Assembly (NCBI RefSeq): GCF_001984825.2
Contig: NZ_CP043318.1
Span: 4,340,001 to 4,404,000, forward strand
DNA length: 64,000 bases
Direction: 5' to 3'
DNA from: Enterobacter chengduensis
GTDB lineage: Bacteria; Pseudomonadota; Gammaproteobacteria; Enterobacterales; Enterobacteriaceae
Both the position numbers and the translations under genes were made by a program. How positions within the stretch are numbered: the stretch's first letter is position 1; each line of letters opens with the position of its first letter. Of the stretch, positions 21,095 through 31,483 are shown in pieces. A model generated the notes under the pieces. That model was not told where the DNA came from and did not search any database. It saw only the letters and a list, made by a program, of their open reading frames with translations.

Positions 21095-22561
21095 ATGGCA
21101 GAGATCACAGAAACAACTCCCCTTTCAACGGCAGGAAAACGCCCCGACGGCGACATCCAGTGGGTGCGCAGCGCATCGGATGTATCACGCCTCGTTAATG
21201 ACGGTTCTCAGGGCCGGGCAAACGCCCGTATCGTGGTCGGTATCGCGCTGGGCGGGATATTCCTCGATGCCTACGATCTGGGCGCGCTGGCGTTCGGCAT
21301 TAAAGACATTACTCGCGAATTTAACCTGACGCCCGCCGGTACCGGTATGGTGGCCTCGGCGATTACCTTTGGTGCCATTGTCGGGGCGCTGCTCGGCGGT
21401 TACCTCACGGATAAAATCGGGCGCTACCGCGTTTTTATGGCTGATATGGTGTTCTTCGTGGTAGCGGCCATCGCCTGTGCGCTGGCCCCGAACGAATATG
21501 TGCTGGCGGGTGCCCGTTTTGTGATGGGGCTTGGGGTCGGGATCGACCTTCCCGTCGCGATGGCGTTTTTAAGCGAGTTCGCCAGGCTGAAAGGCCCCGG
21601 AAACAAGGCCTCCAGCGTCGCGATGTGGTGCCCCACCTGGTATGCCGCCATCAGCGTCTCCTACCTGCTGGTGCTTTTCTTCTACGCCGTGCTGCCGGCA
21701 AGCCACAGCGACTGGCTGTGGCGTTTGATTCTCGGCTTTGGCGCGGTGCCCGCGCTGGTCATCATCGCCATCCGCAGCCGCTATATGAGCGAATCGCCGG
21801 TCTGGGCGGCGAATCAGGGTAACCTGAAAGAGGCGGCGTCCATTTTACGCCACTCCTATAACATCAATGCCCACGTGCCGCAGGATGCGCTCGGCCAGCC
21901 AGCCTCTGTGGTGAATAAAGCGAAATGGTCAAACTATTTGAACCTGTTTCGTGGCATTTATCTAAGGCGCACCACGCTCGCCACGCTGCTGTCCGTCGTC
22001 TCCTCGTTTGCCTATAACGCCGTGGCGTTTGGTCTGCCGGCGATCGTCTCCAGCTTCTTTGTCCAGTCGATGCTCGCCACCATCCTGATTTCTCTGGCGC
22101 TTAACCTGCTGTTTGCCTTCGTCGGCGGGCTGCTGGCGGTACGCTACGTGCCGCGCTTCGGCGCATGGCGAATGTCGCTTGCGGGATATGCCTGCCAGCT
22201 TGTCGCGCTGCTGGGCCTGGCGCTGATTGGCCGACCGGAAGGCACCGCTGAAGGCGCGCTCGCCGTCGCGATGCTGGCGCTTTTCCTGTTTGGTCAGGGC
22301 TTTGGCCCGGGCGCGCATACCATGACGTTTGCCTCGCTGAGCTACCCGACCTCGCTGCGCGGCGTGGGCGTGGGTCTCAACCAGACGCTGATGCGCAGCA
22401 GTTCCACGCTGTCGCTGTTCCTGTTCCCGCTGCTGGTCGCGTCGCTCGACACCGCCGTATTCTGGGTGATTGCGCTGGCGCCGTTTATCGGCCTGGCGTC
22501 GCTGCTGGCGATCCGCTGGGAGCCGTCCGGATATGACGTAGATGCGGAGGACTATCGGTAA
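21095..22561 (+). CDS. MFS transporter, metabolite:H+ symporter type
   Basis: A 488-aa major facilitator with 12 predicted membrane segments. The start at ATG 21095 (AAGAAG upstream) is preferred; a GTG at 21053 would add 14 residues. The loop between helices 2 and 3 has GGYLTDKIGRYRVF, and GARFVMGLGVGIDLPVAMAFLSEFA is characteristic of the sugar/aromatic-acid symporter group that includes NiaP and YdjE-like carriers. The substrate cannot be told from sequence. It occupies the plsY-proximal end of the region where E. coli carries the tartrate (ttd) genes. Confidence 0.85.
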   Translation: MAEITETTPLSTAGKRPDGDIQWVRSASDVSRLVNDGSQGRANARIVVGIALGGIFLDAYDLGALAFGIKDITREFNLTPAGTGMVASAITFGAIVGALLGGYLTDKIGRYRVFMADMVFFVVAAIACALAPNEYVLAGARFVMGLGVGIDLPVAMAFLSEFARLKGPGNKASSVAMWCPTWYAAISVSYLLVLFFYAVLPASHSDWLWRLILGFGAVPALVIIAIRSRYMSESPVWAANQGNLKEAASILRHSYNINAHVPQDALGQPASVVNKAKWSNYLNLFRGIYLRRTTLATLLSVVSSFAYNAVAFGLPAIVSSFFVQSMLATILISLALNLLFAFVGGLLAVRYVPRFGAWRMSLAGYACQLVALLGLALIGRPEGTAEGALAVAMLALFLFGQGFGPGAHTMTFASLSYPTSLRGVGVGLNQTLMRSSSTLSLFLFPLLVASLDTAVFWVIALAPFIGLASLLAIRWEPSGYDVDAEDYR

Positions 22562-22567
22562 CAACAC

Positions 22568-22602
22568 ATCGCTTCGGTGGGCCAACCCCACCGAAGCGCT
22601 CT
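22568..22602. terminator. Hairpin between convergent MFS and MarR-family genes
   Basis: TCGCTTCGGTGGG and CCCACCGAAGCG form a 12-13-bp perfect stem with a 4-5-nt loop (CCAA). T-runs on either side are poor, so terminator function is likely but not certain. Confidence 0.6.
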
Positions 22603-23036
22603 TAGAAATCGTCCAGCAGCGTTCGGGAGAGTCTTTTTAACATCTCGAGCTCTTCATCATTCATCCGCATGCTGCAGCGAATCTGGTCCGGCAGCGCCAT
22701 CACCTGTTTTTTCAGAGCGTTAGCCTTTTCTGTCAGGACGACATTTTTCATTCTTTCATCCCCCACAACCGCGACCCGTTTGAGAAATCCTTTCGCCTCA
22801 AGCTTTTGAACCAGCGGGGTCAACGTGCCCGAATCAAAAAACGTCTTATCGCTGAGCTCGCGAAGCGGGATGTTGTCTTTCTCATAAAGCGCCATCAAAA
22901 CAACGAACTGCGGGTAGGTCAGATCCATCTCCTGCAGTAAGGGACGATACTGGCGAACGAACGCATTGGTGACCGAGTACAGCGAGAAGCAAAGTAAATC
23001 GTCTAGCGTTTTGTTTTCTTTCATTTTTCTAGCCAC
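22602..23036 (-). CDS. MarR-family regulator, OhrR-like
   Basis: A 144-aa winged-helix protein. LLCFSLYSVTNAF puts a Cys at residue 16, the place of the redox-sensing Cys of OhrR, and DLTYPQFVVLMALYEKD, SGTLTPLVQKLEAKGFLKR and DERMKNVVLT follow the OhrR pattern. Such proteins release DNA on oxidation by organic peroxides. It is divergent from an exported hydrolase gene, not from an ohr peroxidase, and a TTGCGCGCAA palindrome lies between them, so it probably represses that gene and itself. The effector is inferred. Confidence 0.85.
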   Translation of the reverse strand: MARKMKENKTLDDLLCFSLYSVTNAFVRQYRPLLQEMDLTYPQFVVLMALYEKDNIPLRELSDKTFFDSGTLTPLVQKLEAKGFLKRVAVVGDERMKNVVLTEKANALKKQVMALPDQIRCSMRMNDEELEMLKRLSRTLLDDF

Positions 23037-23072
23037 TCCTAATGTGTTGCCTAAAAAAATTATAAATAATGT

Positions 23073-23104
23073 TTGACTAAAAGTATCTTGCGCGCAAGTA
23101 TTAT
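23073..23104 (+). promoter_or_regulatory. Promoter with embedded palindromic operator (CTTGCGCGCAAG)
   Basis: TTGACT at 23073-23078 is a good -35 for the hydrolase gene with a weak -10 (AAGTAT) 17 bp on. The perfect 12-bp palindrome CTTGCGCGCAAG (23087-23098) fills the spacer, the classic place for a repressor. Binding by the divergently encoded MarR-family protein is inferred. Confidence 0.6.
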
Positions 23105-23170
23105 GTCAGAAACTAAATAGCGCACCACTTAGTTAATCAATCCGATCAAATACGTTAAAGAGGCAACACC

Positions 23171-24184
23171 ATGAAAACACTCACCGCCATCCTGGTTTCT
23201 TCCGTCTTCGCGTCAGCTGCGGCGTCTGCCCAGACCACCAATACCCCAACGCCGACCGCAGGCGTACAGGCATTTCTGAATGTACTGAATTCTGGAAAAG
23301 GGAAACCGATGGAACAGATGACCCCTCAGGAGGCCCGCCAGGTGCTGATCGGCGCGCAGCAAGGCGCAAAACTGCCGCCCGCTCAGGTTTCTGAAAAAAC
23401 AATCCAGGTAAACGGTCAGGCGATCAAGCTGAAAATAGTGAAACCTGAAAACGCGACCGGCACGCTCCCGGCATTTATGTTCTTCCACGGCGGCGGCTGG
23501 GTGCTGGGTGATTTCCCAACCCACGAACGCTTAATCCGCGACCTCGTTCGCGCTTCGGGTGCCGCAGCGGTTTACGTTGATTACACCCCATCACCTGAGG
23601 CCCATTTCCCGGTGGCTATCAATCAGGCCTATGAAGCGACAAAATGGGTAGCCGAGCACGGTCAGGAAATTGGCGTGGACGGTAGCCGTCTGGGTCTGGT
23701 CGGTAACAGCGTGGGCGGCAATATGGTGGCGTCTGTGGCGCTGCAGGCAAAACAGTTCAAGGGACCAAAAATTCGCTACAACGTCATGCTCTGGCCTGTG
23801 ACCGATGCGAATTTTGATACTGCCTCGTATAACCAGTTCGAGAACGGCTATTTCCTGTCGAAAAACATGATGAAATGGTTCTGGGATAACTACACCACCC
23901 GCGATGCCGACCGCAACAATATCCTGGCCTCTCCGCTTCGCGCCAGCGCCGCACAGCTGAAGGGCTTCCCGGAAACGCTGATTCAGACAGCAGAGCTGGA
24001 CGTTCTGCGGGACGAAGGCGAAGCGTTCGGACGCAAGCTGGATGCGGCTGGCGTCCCGGTGACCGTCACGCGCTATAACGGCATGATCCACGACTACGGC
24101 CTGCTTAACCCGCTGAGCCAGGAGCCGACGGTTAAAGTTGCTCTTGAGCAGGCGGGCGCAGCGCTGCATGAGCACCTGAAATAG
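23171..24184 (+). CDS. Exported alpha/beta hydrolase (GDXG/hormone-sensitive-lipase type)
   Basis: A 337-aa protein with signal peptide MKTLTAILVSSVFASAAASA. The fold is that of the HSL family: oxyanion motif HGGGWVLGDF (about residue 108), nucleophile region GLVGNSVGGNMVAS with Ser in GNSVGG, Asp in TAELDVLRDEGE and His in GMIHDYGLLN. It should hydrolyse short acyl esters in the periplasm; the natural substrate is unknown. A divergent OhrR-like repressor and promoter-borne palindrome suggest induction by a small organic or oxidant signal. Confidence 0.88.
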   Translation: MKTLTAILVSSVFASAAASAQTTNTPTPTAGVQAFLNVLNSGKGKPMEQMTPQEARQVLIGAQQGAKLPPAQVSEKTIQVNGQAIKLKIVKPENATGTLPAFMFFHGGGWVLGDFPTHERLIRDLVRASGAAAVYVDYTPSPEAHFPVAINQAYEATKWVAEHGQEIGVDGSRLGLVGNSVGGNMVASVALQAKQFKGPKIRYNVMLWPVTDANFDTASYNQFENGYFLSKNMMKWFWDNYTTRDADRNNILASPLRASAAQLKGFPETLIQTAELDVLRDEGEAFGRKLDAAGVPVTVTRYNGMIHDYGLLNPLSQEPTVKVALEQAGAALHEHLK

Positions 24185-24204
24185 GATCGTCATTCTTCAC
24201 CCAG

Positions 24205-24230
24205 AGCACGGCCCCGGGCCGTGCTTTTTT
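24205..24230 (+). terminator. Terminator after the hydrolase gene
   Basis: AGCACGGCC CCG GGCCGTGCT followed by TTTTTAT, 20 bp after the stop codon. Confidence 0.92.
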
Positions 24231-24329
24231 ATTTCGCCAGCCCGCACATCCATAAGCGACTCATATGACAGCCTTCATTTCCGCCAGGGCATACTGAAAC
24301 GACCCCGATGATGAGCAGATGGATGCAGC

Positions 24330-25157
24330 ATGTTAGCAGCTCAGGTCACTGATAATTCGTACAAAGGCTGGCAGGCGTCGCTTGCCCTGCAGTTTTGTCA
24401 CACCCCTGAGAAAACCCTCCTGTACTCCGCCCACCACGTCGGGCCACTTACCGTTCAGCGGCCGTTTTACCCCGAGGACGAAACCTGTCACCTCTACCTG
24501 CTGCACCCGCCCGGCGGCATTGTGGGCGGCGATACGCTGGACATTTCCGTTCGGCTGGACGCCAAAAGCCACGTGCTTATCACCATGCCCGGCGCCAGCA
24601 AGTTCTATCGCAGCAGCGGCCCGCAGGCTCGCCTGAGCCAGCACTTTTACCTTGAAGAAGACGCGACGCTGGAGTGGCTGCCGCAGGACACCATTATTTT
24701 TCCCGGGGCGAATGCCGCGCTGCGCTCAGTCTTCCACCTCAAAGCCTCCAGCACGCTGCTGGCGTGGGAGCTGTACTGTCTGGGACGCCCGGTAATCGGC
24801 GAGACCTTCAGCCACGGCACGCTGGAGAGCCGCCTTGAGGTCTGGGTCGACGACGAACCGCGCCTGATCGAGCGCCAGCATCTTAACGGAGGCGATCTCG
24901 CGCCCGTTGCCGGGCATCCCTGGCTCGGCACCCTGCTGTTCTATCCGGCCCGTGAAGAGCACCTGGAATCGGTGCGCGAGCGGCTCGCGCCGCTGGAACA
25001 CTTTGCGGGCGCAACGCTCACCGACGGCCTGCTGTCGGTGCGTTTCCTCTCGCACGACAACCTGATTTGCCAGCGGGTGATGCGCGACGTCTGGCGGTCG
25101 CTTCGCCCGCTTCTCACCACCAAAACCGCCTGTTCGCCGCGTATCTGGCAGACATAA
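24330..25157 (+). CDS. ureD: Urease accessory protein UreD
   Basis: The 275-aa protein has UreD/UreH family features: [20 protein letters not shown] (about residue 58), [12 protein letters not shown] and [13 protein letters not shown]. UreD binds the urease apoprotein and with UreF and UreG forms the complex that loads nickel and CO2. It is first of eight urease genes; ureA follows after 10 bp. No ureR-like regulator lies upstream, so the operon may be constitutive or nitrogen-controlled as in Klebsiella. Confidence 0.96.
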   Translation: MLAAQVTDNSYKGWQASLALQFCHTPEKTLLYSAHHVGPLTVQRPFYPEDETCHLYLLHPPGGIVGGDTLDISVRLDAKSHVLITMPGASKFYRSSGPQARLSQHFYLEEDATLEWLPQDTIIFPGANAALRSVFHLKASSTLLAWELYCLGRPVIGETFSHGTLESRLEVWVDDEPRLIERQHLNGGDLAPVAGHPWLGTLLFYPAREEHLESVRERLAPLEHFAGATLTDGLLSVRFLSHDNLICQRVMRDVWRSLRPLLTTKTACSPRIWQT

Positions 25158-25167
25158 GAGAAACGTT

Positions 25168-25470
25168 ATGGAACTGACCCCCAGAGAAAAAGACAAGCTG
25201 TTGCTGTTCACCGCCGCGCTGGTTGCCGAACGCCGCCTTGCGCGCGGGGTAAAGCTCAACTATCCGGAATCGGTCGCGCTGATCAGCGCCTTTATTATGG
25301 AAGGCGCGCGCGATGGCGAAACCGTCGCCTCGCTGATGGAGGCGGGCCGCCACGTCCTGAGGCGCGACCAGGTGATGGAGGGCGTCCCGGAGATGATCCC
25401 GGATATTCAGGTCGAAGCCACCTTCCCGGACGGATCCAAGCTCGTCACCGTCCACAACCCGATCGTCTAA
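25168..25470 (+). CDS. ureA: Urease gamma subunit
   Basis: 100 aa, the standard length of UreA in enterobacteria. [23 protein letters not shown] and the [21 protein letters not shown] motif identify the gamma subunit of the (alpha-beta-gamma)3 urease. GAAACGTT-spaced start; ureB begins 10 bp after its stop behind AAGGAG. Confidence 0.98.
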   Translation: MELTPREKDKLLLFTAALVAERRLARGVKLNYPESVALISAFIMEGARDGETVASLMEAGRHVLRRDQVMEGVPEMIPDIQVEATFPDGSKLVTVHNPIV

Positions 25471-25480
25471 GGAGCGCGTA

Positions 25481-25795
25481 ATGATCCCAGGCGAATACCA
25501 GATCCAGCCCGGCACGATTGCGATCAACGCCGGGCGCAAAACCCACACCGTGATTGTCGAAAATCACGGCGACAGGCCGATCCAGGTCGGATCGCACTAT
25601 CACTTTTACGAGGTCAACCCGGCGCTGAAGTTCGAGCGGGAAGCCACCAAAGGCTACCGGCTGAACATCCCGGCGGGCACCGCCGTGCGCTTCGAGCCCG
25701 GGCAGAAGCGGGAAGTCACGCTGGTGCAGGTTGCCGGCGCGCAGCGCATCTTCGGTTTTCGCGGCGAGGTAATGGGCGAGGTGCAGCATGGCTGA
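25481..25795 (+). CDS. ureB: Urease beta subunit
   Basis: A 104-aa UreB with [11 protein letters not shown] at the start, [23 protein letters not shown] in the middle and the [10 protein letters not shown] end. It packs against UreC and UreA in the urease trimer. The last eight bases overlap ureC, indicating translational coupling. Confidence 0.98.
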   Translation: MIPGEYQIQPGTIAINAGRKTHTVIVENHGDRPIQVGSHYHFYEVNPALKFEREATKGYRLNIPAGTAVRFEPGQKREVTLVQVAGAQRIFGFRGEVMGEVQHG

Positions 25796-27491
25796 GATTT
25801 CGCGCCAGGCGTATGCCGATATGTTCGGTCCCACCACCGGCGATAAGGTGCGGCTGGCGGATACCGAACTGTGGATCGAGGTGGAAAACGATCTCACCGT
25901 TTATGGCGAAGAGGTGAAGTTTGGCGGCGGCAAAGTGATCCGCGACGGCATGGGCCAGGGGCAGATGACCGCCGACGACTGCGTGGATCTGGTGCTCACC
26001 AACGCGCTGATCGTCGATCACTGGGGGATCGTGAAGGCCGATATCGGCGTCAAGAACGGGCGGATCTTTGCCGTCGGTAAAGCCGGTAACCCGGATATTC
26101 AGCCCGGCGTGACGATCCCGATCGGTGCGGCAACGGAAGTCATCGCCGCCGAAGGGAAGATCGTCACCCCGGGCGGGATCGACACCCACATCCACTGGAT
26201 CTGCCCTCAGCAGGCGGAAGAGGCGCTGGTCTCCGGCGTCACCACCATGATCGGTGGCGGCACCGGCCCCGCGGCGGGCACCAACGCCACCACCTGCACG
26301 CCGGGGCCGTGGTATATCGCCCGCATGCTGCAGGCTGCCGATGCGCTGCCGGTGAATATCGGCCTGCTCGGCAAAGGTAACGGATCCAGCCCGGACGCCC
26401 TGCGCGAGCAGATTGCCGCCGGTGCCATCGGGCTGAAGATCCACGAAGACTGGGGCGCCACGCCTGCGGCCATCAACTGCTCGCTGGAAGTCGCCGAGGA
26501 GATGGATATTCAGGTGGCGCTGCACAGCGACACGCTGAACGAGTCCGGATTTGTGGAAGACACGCTGGCGGCGATTGGCGGGCGCACCATCCACACCTTC
26601 CATACCGAAGGGGCGGGCGGCGGCCATGCGCCGGATATTATCACCGCCTGCGCGCACCCGAATATTCTGCCCTCCTCCACCAACCCGACGCTGCCCTACA
26701 CGGTGAACACCATCGACGAGCATCTCGACATGCTGATGGTCTGCCACCACCTCGACCCGGATATCGCCGAGGACGTAGCCTTTGCTGAATCGCGCATTCG
26801 TCGGGAGACCATCGCCGCCGAAGACGTGCTGCACGACATCGGCGCGTTCTCGCTCACCTCGTCAGACTCGCAGGCGATGGGCCGCGTGGGCGAAGTGATT
26901 GTTCGCACCTGGCAGGTGGCGCACCGCATGAAGGTCCAGCGCGGCGCGCTGGCGGAAGAGACCGGCGAGAACGATAACTTTCGCGTGAAGCGCTACGTCG
27001 CCAAGTACACCATTAACCCGGCGCTGACCCACGGTATCGCTCATGAAGTGGGTTCGATTGAGGCGGGCAAGCTGGCGGACCTGGTGGTCTGGTCCCCGGC
27101 GTTCTTCGGCGTGAAGCCCGCCACCATCGTCAAGGGCGGGATGATCGCCTGCGCGCCGATGGGCGATATCAACGCCTCCATCCCCACGCCGCAGCCGGTG
27201 CATTACCGCCCGATGTTTGGCGCGCTGGGCGCCGCGCGCCACGCCACGCGGCTGACGTTTATCTCGCAGGCCGCCAGCGCGAACGGCGTCCCGCAGCAGC
27301 TTAACCTGCAGAGCGCCACGGCGGTGGTGAAAGGCTGCCGCACGGTGAAAAAGGCCGACATGATCCACAACGGCCTGCAGCCCAACATCACCGTCGATGC
27401 GCAAACCTACGAGGTGCGTGTCGACGGCGAACTGATTACCAGCGAACCGGCCGACGTTCTGCCGATGGCGCAACGCTATTTCCTGTTTTGA
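25788..27491 (+). CDS. ureC: Urease alpha subunit (catalytic)
   Basis: A 567-aa UreC, the nickel-containing catalytic subunit that hydrolyses urea to ammonia and carbamate. All key elements are present: [14 protein letters not shown] (two nickel-binding His), [12 protein letters not shown] with the Lys that is carbamylated, [15 protein letters not shown], and the flap [22 protein letters not shown] with the general-acid His. Family-standard length and no lesions, so an active enzyme is expected given the accessory genes. Confidence 0.98.
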   Translation: MAEISRQAYADMFGPTTGDKVRLADTELWIEVENDLTVYGEEVKFGGGKVIRDGMGQGQMTADDCVDLVLTNALIVDHWGIVKADIGVKNGRIFAVGKAGNPDIQPGVTIPIGAATEVIAAEGKIVTPGGIDTHIHWICPQQAEEALVSGVTTMIGGGTGPAAGTNATTCTPGPWYIARMLQAADALPVNIGLLGKGNGSSPDALREQIAAGAIGLKIHEDWGATPAAINCSLEVAEEMDIQVALHSDTLNESGFVEDTLAAIGGRTIHTFHTEGAGGGHAPDIITACAHPNILPSSTNPTLPYTVNTIDEHLDMLMVCHHLDPDIAEDVAFAESRIRRETIAAEDVLHDIGAFSLTSSDSQAMGRVGEVIVRTWQVAHRMKVQRGALAEETGENDNFRVKRYVAKYTINPALTHGIAHEVGSIEAGKLADLVVWSPAFFGVKPATIVKGGMIACAPMGDINASIPTPQPVHYRPMFGALGAARHATRLTFISQAASANGVPQQLNLQSATAVVKGCRTVKKADMIHNGLQPNITVDAQTYEVRVDGELITSEPADVLPMAQRYFLF

Positions 27492-27500
27492 GGAGTGATG

Positions 27501-27965
27501 ATGATCTATTTAACCCAACGCCTGGACCATGCCCACCCGGTAACCGCCAGCGTCACGCTGCCGATTGACGTGCGGGTCAAAAGCCGCGCCCGCGTGTCGC
27601 TGAACGACGGCCGCGACGCCGGGCTGATGCTGCCGCGCGGCCTGCTGCTGCGCGGGGGAGACCTGCTGACCACCGACGACGGCAGCGAGGTGATCGAGGT
27701 GATCGCAGCAGCAGAGTCCGTCTCCGTGGTGCGCTGCGCCGATCCGTTCCTGCTCGCCCGCGCCTGCTACCACCTGGGCAACCGCCACGTGCCGCTGCAG
27801 ATCATGCCCGGCGAGCTGCGCTATCACCACGATCGCGTCCTCGACGACATGCTGCGCCAGTTCGGGCTGGACGTGGCCTACGCCAGCCTGCCGTTTGAAC
27901 CGGAAGCGGGCGCGTACGCCAGCGATGCCCACAGCCATAGCCATTCTCACGCTCATTCACATTAA
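27501..27965 (+). CDS. ureE: Urease nickel metallochaperone UreE
   Basis: 154 aa from ATG 27501 (AGGAG at 27491-27495; two codons upstream, ATG 27498 and GTG 27495, are in frame). The conserved core has LPRGLLLRGGDLL and CYHLGNRHVPLQI with the metal-site His. The C-terminus is a short His-rich tail (DAHSHSHSHAHSH) that stores nickel, as in Klebsiella UreE but shorter. It delivers Ni2+ to the UreDFG-apourease complex. Confidence 0.96.
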   Translation: MIYLTQRLDHAHPVTASVTLPIDVRVKSRARVSLNDGRDAGLMLPRGLLLRGGDLLTTDDGSEVIEVIAAAESVSVVRCADPFLLARACYHLGNRHVPLQIMPGELRYHHDRVLDDMLRQFGLDVAYASLPFEPEAGAYASDAHSHSHSHAHSH

Positions 27966-27974
27966 GGATCCCTC

Positions 27975-28514
27975 ATGCGCAAGTATCTACCCCTGCTACT
28001 GCTGGCCTTTTCCGTTCCCGCGCTCGCCCATCCCGGCCACGGCGCCGACAGCTTTCAGGCCGGTTTTCTCCACCCGCTGACGGGGTTCGATCACCTGCTG
28101 ATGCTCACCGGCGCGGGCGTGCTCTCGGCGCTGAGCGGCCGCAGGCTCCTGCTGCCGTTTGCCACGCTCGGCATGATGCTCGTGGGCGCCATTGCGGGCA
28201 GCCTGCTCGGCGGCTTTAGCGGCATGGAGATGCTGATTATCGCCTCGCTGGCGGTCTGCGGCGTGATGATGTTTAAAACGGAAAACCGCCTGCTGCTGGC
28301 GGTGCCTGTCCTGGCGATGTTCCACGGCTGGGCGCACGGCGTGGAGATGTCCGGCCACAGCTTCTGGCTCTTCACCAGCGGGTTTATGTTCGCCAGCGCC
28401 ACGGTGCTGTGCGCCAGCTTCGCGGCGGGGTTACTGCTGCGCCGTCACGACGGCCTGCGCAAAGCCTTCGGCGGCGGGCTGATCGTCTCCGCCCTGCTGG
28501 CGCTGATGAGCTGA
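27975..28514 (+). CDS. ureJ: HupE/UreJ-type nickel permease
   Basis: A 179-aa membrane protein with signal peptide ([18 protein letters not shown]) and the HPGHG and [12 protein letters not shown] motifs of the HupE/UreJ family, whose His residues bind metal. About six further hydrophobic segments follow, with FHGWAHG in the middle. It is likely to supply nickel for urease. It sits between ureE and ureF; its TGA overlaps the ureF ATG by one base. Confidence 0.93.
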   Translation: MRKYLPLLLLAFSVPALAHPGHGADSFQAGFLHPLTGFDHLLMLTGAGVLSALSGRRLLLPFATLGMMLVGAIAGSLLGGFSGMEMLIIASLAVCGVMMFKTENRLLLAVPVLAMFHGWAHGVEMSGHSFWLFTSGFMFASATVLCASFAAGLLLRRHDGLRKAFGGGLIVSALLALMS

Positions 28515-29188
28515 TGGAGCACGTTCGCCAGCGGCTGCGCCTGATGCAGCTCTCCAGCAGCAGCCTGCCGGTCGGGTCGTTTACCTGGTCGCAGGGGCTG
28601 GAGTGGGCCGTTGAGGCGGGCTGGGTCGCGAGCGCCGACGCCTTTAAACGCTGGCAAATTCAGCAGATGGAGCAAGGTTTTTTCTGCGTCGATCTGCCGC
28701 TGTTTATTCGTCTGTTTCAGGCCTGTACGCAGAGCGATCTGGCTGCGGCCAAACGCTGGACCGCCTGGCTGCTCGCCTGCCGGGAGACGCGCGAGCTGCG
28801 CGAAGAGGAGCGCAACCGCGGGGCGGCCTTTACGCGTCTCATCAAAAGCTGGGAGCCGGACTGCCCGGCAGAATGGCTGGCGCTGAGTATGCAAAGCCAG
28901 CTCACCGGCATGGCCTGGCTCGGCGTGCGCTGGGGCATTGACGCGCGCGAGCTGGCGCTGAGCCTCGGTTACAGCTGGATGGAGAGCGCGGTGATGGCGG
29001 GCGTCAAGCTGGTACCGTTTGGGCAACAGGCCGCGCAGCAGCTTATTATCGAACTGAGCGACCATTTTGCCGCCGGGCTTGAACGGGCATTTTTGCGCAG
29101 TGATGACGAGATCGGCGCGGCGACACCGCTGTCCGCTATCGCCTCCGCGCGGCACGAAACCCAATATTCACGACTATTCCGTTCCTGA
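28514..29188 (+). CDS. ureF: Urease accessory protein UreF
   Basis: The product is 224 aa from ATG 28514, which overlaps the ureJ stop; an in-frame ATG at 28409 lies inside ureJ and is rejected. The family signature [25 protein letters not shown] is at the N-terminus. UreF bridges UreD and UreG and gates GTP hydrolysis during nickel insertion. ureG starts 9 bp after its stop. Confidence 0.96.
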   Translation: MEHVRQRLRLMQLSSSSLPVGSFTWSQGLEWAVEAGWVASADAFKRWQIQQMEQGFFCVDLPLFIRLFQACTQSDLAAAKRWTAWLLACRETRELREEERNRGAAFTRLIKSWEPDCPAEWLALSMQSQLTGMAWLGVRWGIDARELALSLGYSWMESAVMAGVKLVPFGQQAAQQLIIELSDHFAAGLERAFLRSDDEIGAATPLSAIASARHETQYSRLFRS

Positions 29189-29197
29189 GGAGTCAAC

Positions 29198-29815
29198 ATG
29201 GCTGATTACAAACATCCCCTGCGCGTGGGCGTGGGTGGCCCGGTAGGGTCGGGCAAGACCGCGCTGCTGGAAGCGCTCTGCAAGGCGATGCGCGACACGT
29301 ACCATCTGGCGGTGGTGACCAACGATATCTACACCAAAGAGGATCAGCGCATCCTGACCGAGGCGGGCGCGCTGGCGCCGGAGCGCATCGTCGGCGTGGA
29401 GACGGGCGGCTGCCCGCACACCGCCATCCGCGAAGACGCCTCGATGAACCTGGCGGCGGTGGAAGCGCTCAGCGAGAAGTTCGGCAATCTGGATCTGATC
29501 TTCGTGGAAAGCGGCGGCGATAACCTGAGCGCGACGTTCAGCCCGGAGCTGGCGGATCTGACCATCTACGTGATCGACGTGGCCGAAGGGGAAAAAATTC
29601 CGCGCAAGGGCGGGCCGGGGATCACAAAATCCGATTTTCTGGTGATCAACAAAACCGATCTCGCGCCGTACGTGGGTGCGTCGCTGGAGGTGATGGAGCG
29701 CGATACCAACCGCATGCGCGGCGAGCGTCCGTGGACCTTTACCAACCTGAAGGCGGGGGACGGTTTAGCAACGATTATTGCGTTTCTGGAAGATAAAGGG
29801 ATGCTGCGGGTGTAG
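29198..29815 (+). CDS. ureG: Urease accessory GTPase UreG
   Basis: A 205-aa SIMIBI GTPase. P-loop [15 protein letters not shown] (residues 14-28), the metal-binding [17 protein letters not shown] with its Cys-Pro-His, FVESGGDNL, and the guanine-specificity NKTDL are intact. It couples GTP hydrolysis to nickel delivery. It closes the operon and is followed by a REP element. Confidence 0.98.
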   Translation: MADYKHPLRVGVGGPVGSGKTALLEALCKAMRDTYHLAVVTNDIYTKEDQRILTEAGALAPERIVGVETGGCPHTAIREDASMNLAAVEALSEKFGNLDLIFVESGGDNLSATFSPELADLTIYVIDVAEGEKIPRKGGPGITKSDFLVINKTDLAPYVGASLEVMERDTNRMRGERPWTFTNLKAGDGLATIIAFLEDKGMLRV

Positions 29816-29820
29816 TGCGG

Positions 29821-29900
29821 CTTATTGCCCGGTGGCGGCTTCGCCTGACCCGGCCTACGGTTTTTGTAGGCCCGGTAAGCGCAGCGCCACCGGGCAAAAA
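29821..29900. repeat. REP/BIME element between ureG and tsaD
   Basis: TTGCCCGGTGGCGGC...CCCGGCCTAC, a short loop, then GTAGGCCCGGTAAGCGCAGCGCCACCGGGCAA: an inverted REP pair between two convergent genes. Confidence 0.88.
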
Positions 29901-29902
29901 AC

Positions 29903-30916
29903 TCACGCCTCCGGCAGTTCTGCCAGCGGCCAGCGCGGACGCACGGACACGCTCAGGTCGGACGTTGCGCCCGCGTTCAGGCGCACCATACCCGCGTAGG
30001 CGATCATCGCCCCGTTATCGGTACAGAACTCCGGACGGGCATAGAACACCTCCCCGCGACGCTTTTGCATCATCTCGGCGAGCTTCGCGCGCAGCGTGCG
30101 GTTAGCGCTCACGCCGCCCGCCATCACCAGACGCTTAAAGCCGGTCTGATCCAGCGCGCGCTTGCACTTGATCATCAGCGTATCCACCACCGCATCTTCA
30201 AACGCGCGGGCGATATCGGCGCGGGTCTGATCGCTGTCGTCGTTATTGCGGATCGTGTTGGCTGCGAAGGTTTTCAACCCGGAGAAGCTGAAGTCCAGCC
30301 CCGGACGGTCGGTCATCGGACGCGGGAAGACAAAGCGCCCTTCCGTTCCCTGCGCCGCCATTTTCGACAGCATCGGGCCGCCGGGATAATCCAGCCCCAG
30401 CAGCTTGGCGGTTTTGTCGAACGCTTCACCGGCGGCGTCGTCGATCGACTCGCCCAGCAGCGCGTACTGGCCAATGCCCGTTACGCTAATCAGCTGCGTA
30501 TGGCCGCCGGAGACCAGCAGCGCCACAAACGGGAATTCAGGCGGATTCTCTTCCAGCATCGGTGCCAGAAGATGCCCTTCCATATGGTGAACCGGAATGG
30601 CCGGCACATCCCACGCGAACGCCAGCGAACGGCCAACCGTCGCGCCAACCAGCAGCGCACCGACCAGACCCGGGCCTGCGGTATACGCCACTGCATCAAT
30701 CTCTTTTGCCGTTAATCCGGCTTCTTTCAGCGCCGCCTGAATCAGGGGAACCGTTTTACGCACGTGGTCACGAGAGGCCAGTTCCGGCACGACGCCGCCG
30801 TAGTCAGCGTGCAATTTCACCTGACTATACAGCTGGTTGGCCAGAAGTCCTTTTTCGTCGTCGTAAATGGCGATGCCGGTTTCATCGCAGGATGTTTCAA
30901 TACCCAGTACACGCAT
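29903..30916 (-). CDS. tsaD: tRNA N6-threonylcarbamoyladenosine transferase
   Basis: A 337-aa TsaD (Gcp/YgjD). [21 protein letters not shown] begins the ASKHA fold; [11 protein letters not shown] carries the metal-binding Hxxx[11 protein letters not shown] and [12 protein letters not shown] are typical nucleotide-site motifs. With TsaB, TsaC and TsaE it makes the t6A modification at position 37 of ANN-decoding tRNAs. It is divergent from the rpsU-dnaG-rpoD operon. Confidence 0.98.
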   Translation of the reverse strand: MRVLGIETSCDETGIAIYDDEKGLLANQLYSQVKLHADYGGVVPELASRDHVRKTVPLIQAALKEAGLTAKEIDAVAYTAGPGLVGALLVGATVGRSLAFAWDVPAIPVHHMEGHLLAPMLEENPPEFPFVALLVSGGHTQLISVTGIGQYALLGESIDDAAGEAFDKTAKLLGLDYPGGPMLSKMAAQGTEGRFVFPRPMTDRPGLDFSFSGLKTFAANTIRNNDDSDQTRADIARAFEDAVVDTLMIKCKRALDQTGFKRLVMAGGVSANRTLRAKLAEMMQKRRGEVFYARPEFCTDNGAMIAYAGMVRLNAGATSDLSVSVRPRWPLAELPEA

Positions 30917-31113
30917 GACTTGTTTTACCTCGTTTCAATACCGCGCAGTGTAGAGCCTGGGCGGGTTGATGTAAAACTTTGTTCGCCCCAGGAAGAAGGC
31001 TCGTGTATACTCCTCACCCTTATTAAAGTCCCTTTCAAAATCGCATCGGTGCTTTACAAAGCAGCAGCATTTGCAGTAAAATTCCGCACCATTTTGAAAT
31101 AAGCTGGCGTTGA

Positions 31114-31368
<255 letters not shown>

Positions 31369-31372
31369 TTGG

Positions 31373-31398
31373 TTGAGGGCCTCAGCCCTCAATTGACA
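31373..31398 (+). terminator. Weak internal terminator between rpsU and dnaG
   Basis: TTGAGGGC CTCA GCCCTCAA forms a perfect 8-bp stem but is followed by TTGACAG rather than a long T-run. It lies at the place of the E. coli T1 attenuator, which keeps primase expression low relative to S21. Confidence 0.65.
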
Positions 31399-31483
31399 GA
31401 CAGAGTAATAGTCGTAAGGCCGTGCTTCCGGAAGGAATGCGCGGCTTGTTTTCGTTTATAAGTCGCTTAACATTTTGGGGCAT

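Noticed and set aside
25716..26834. 372-aa antisense frame over ureC, and similar long antisense frames over the usher, glnE and ygiF genes
   Set aside because: GC-rich third positions of the real genes keep the opposite strand open; compositions are rich in Arg, His and Gln with no domains.
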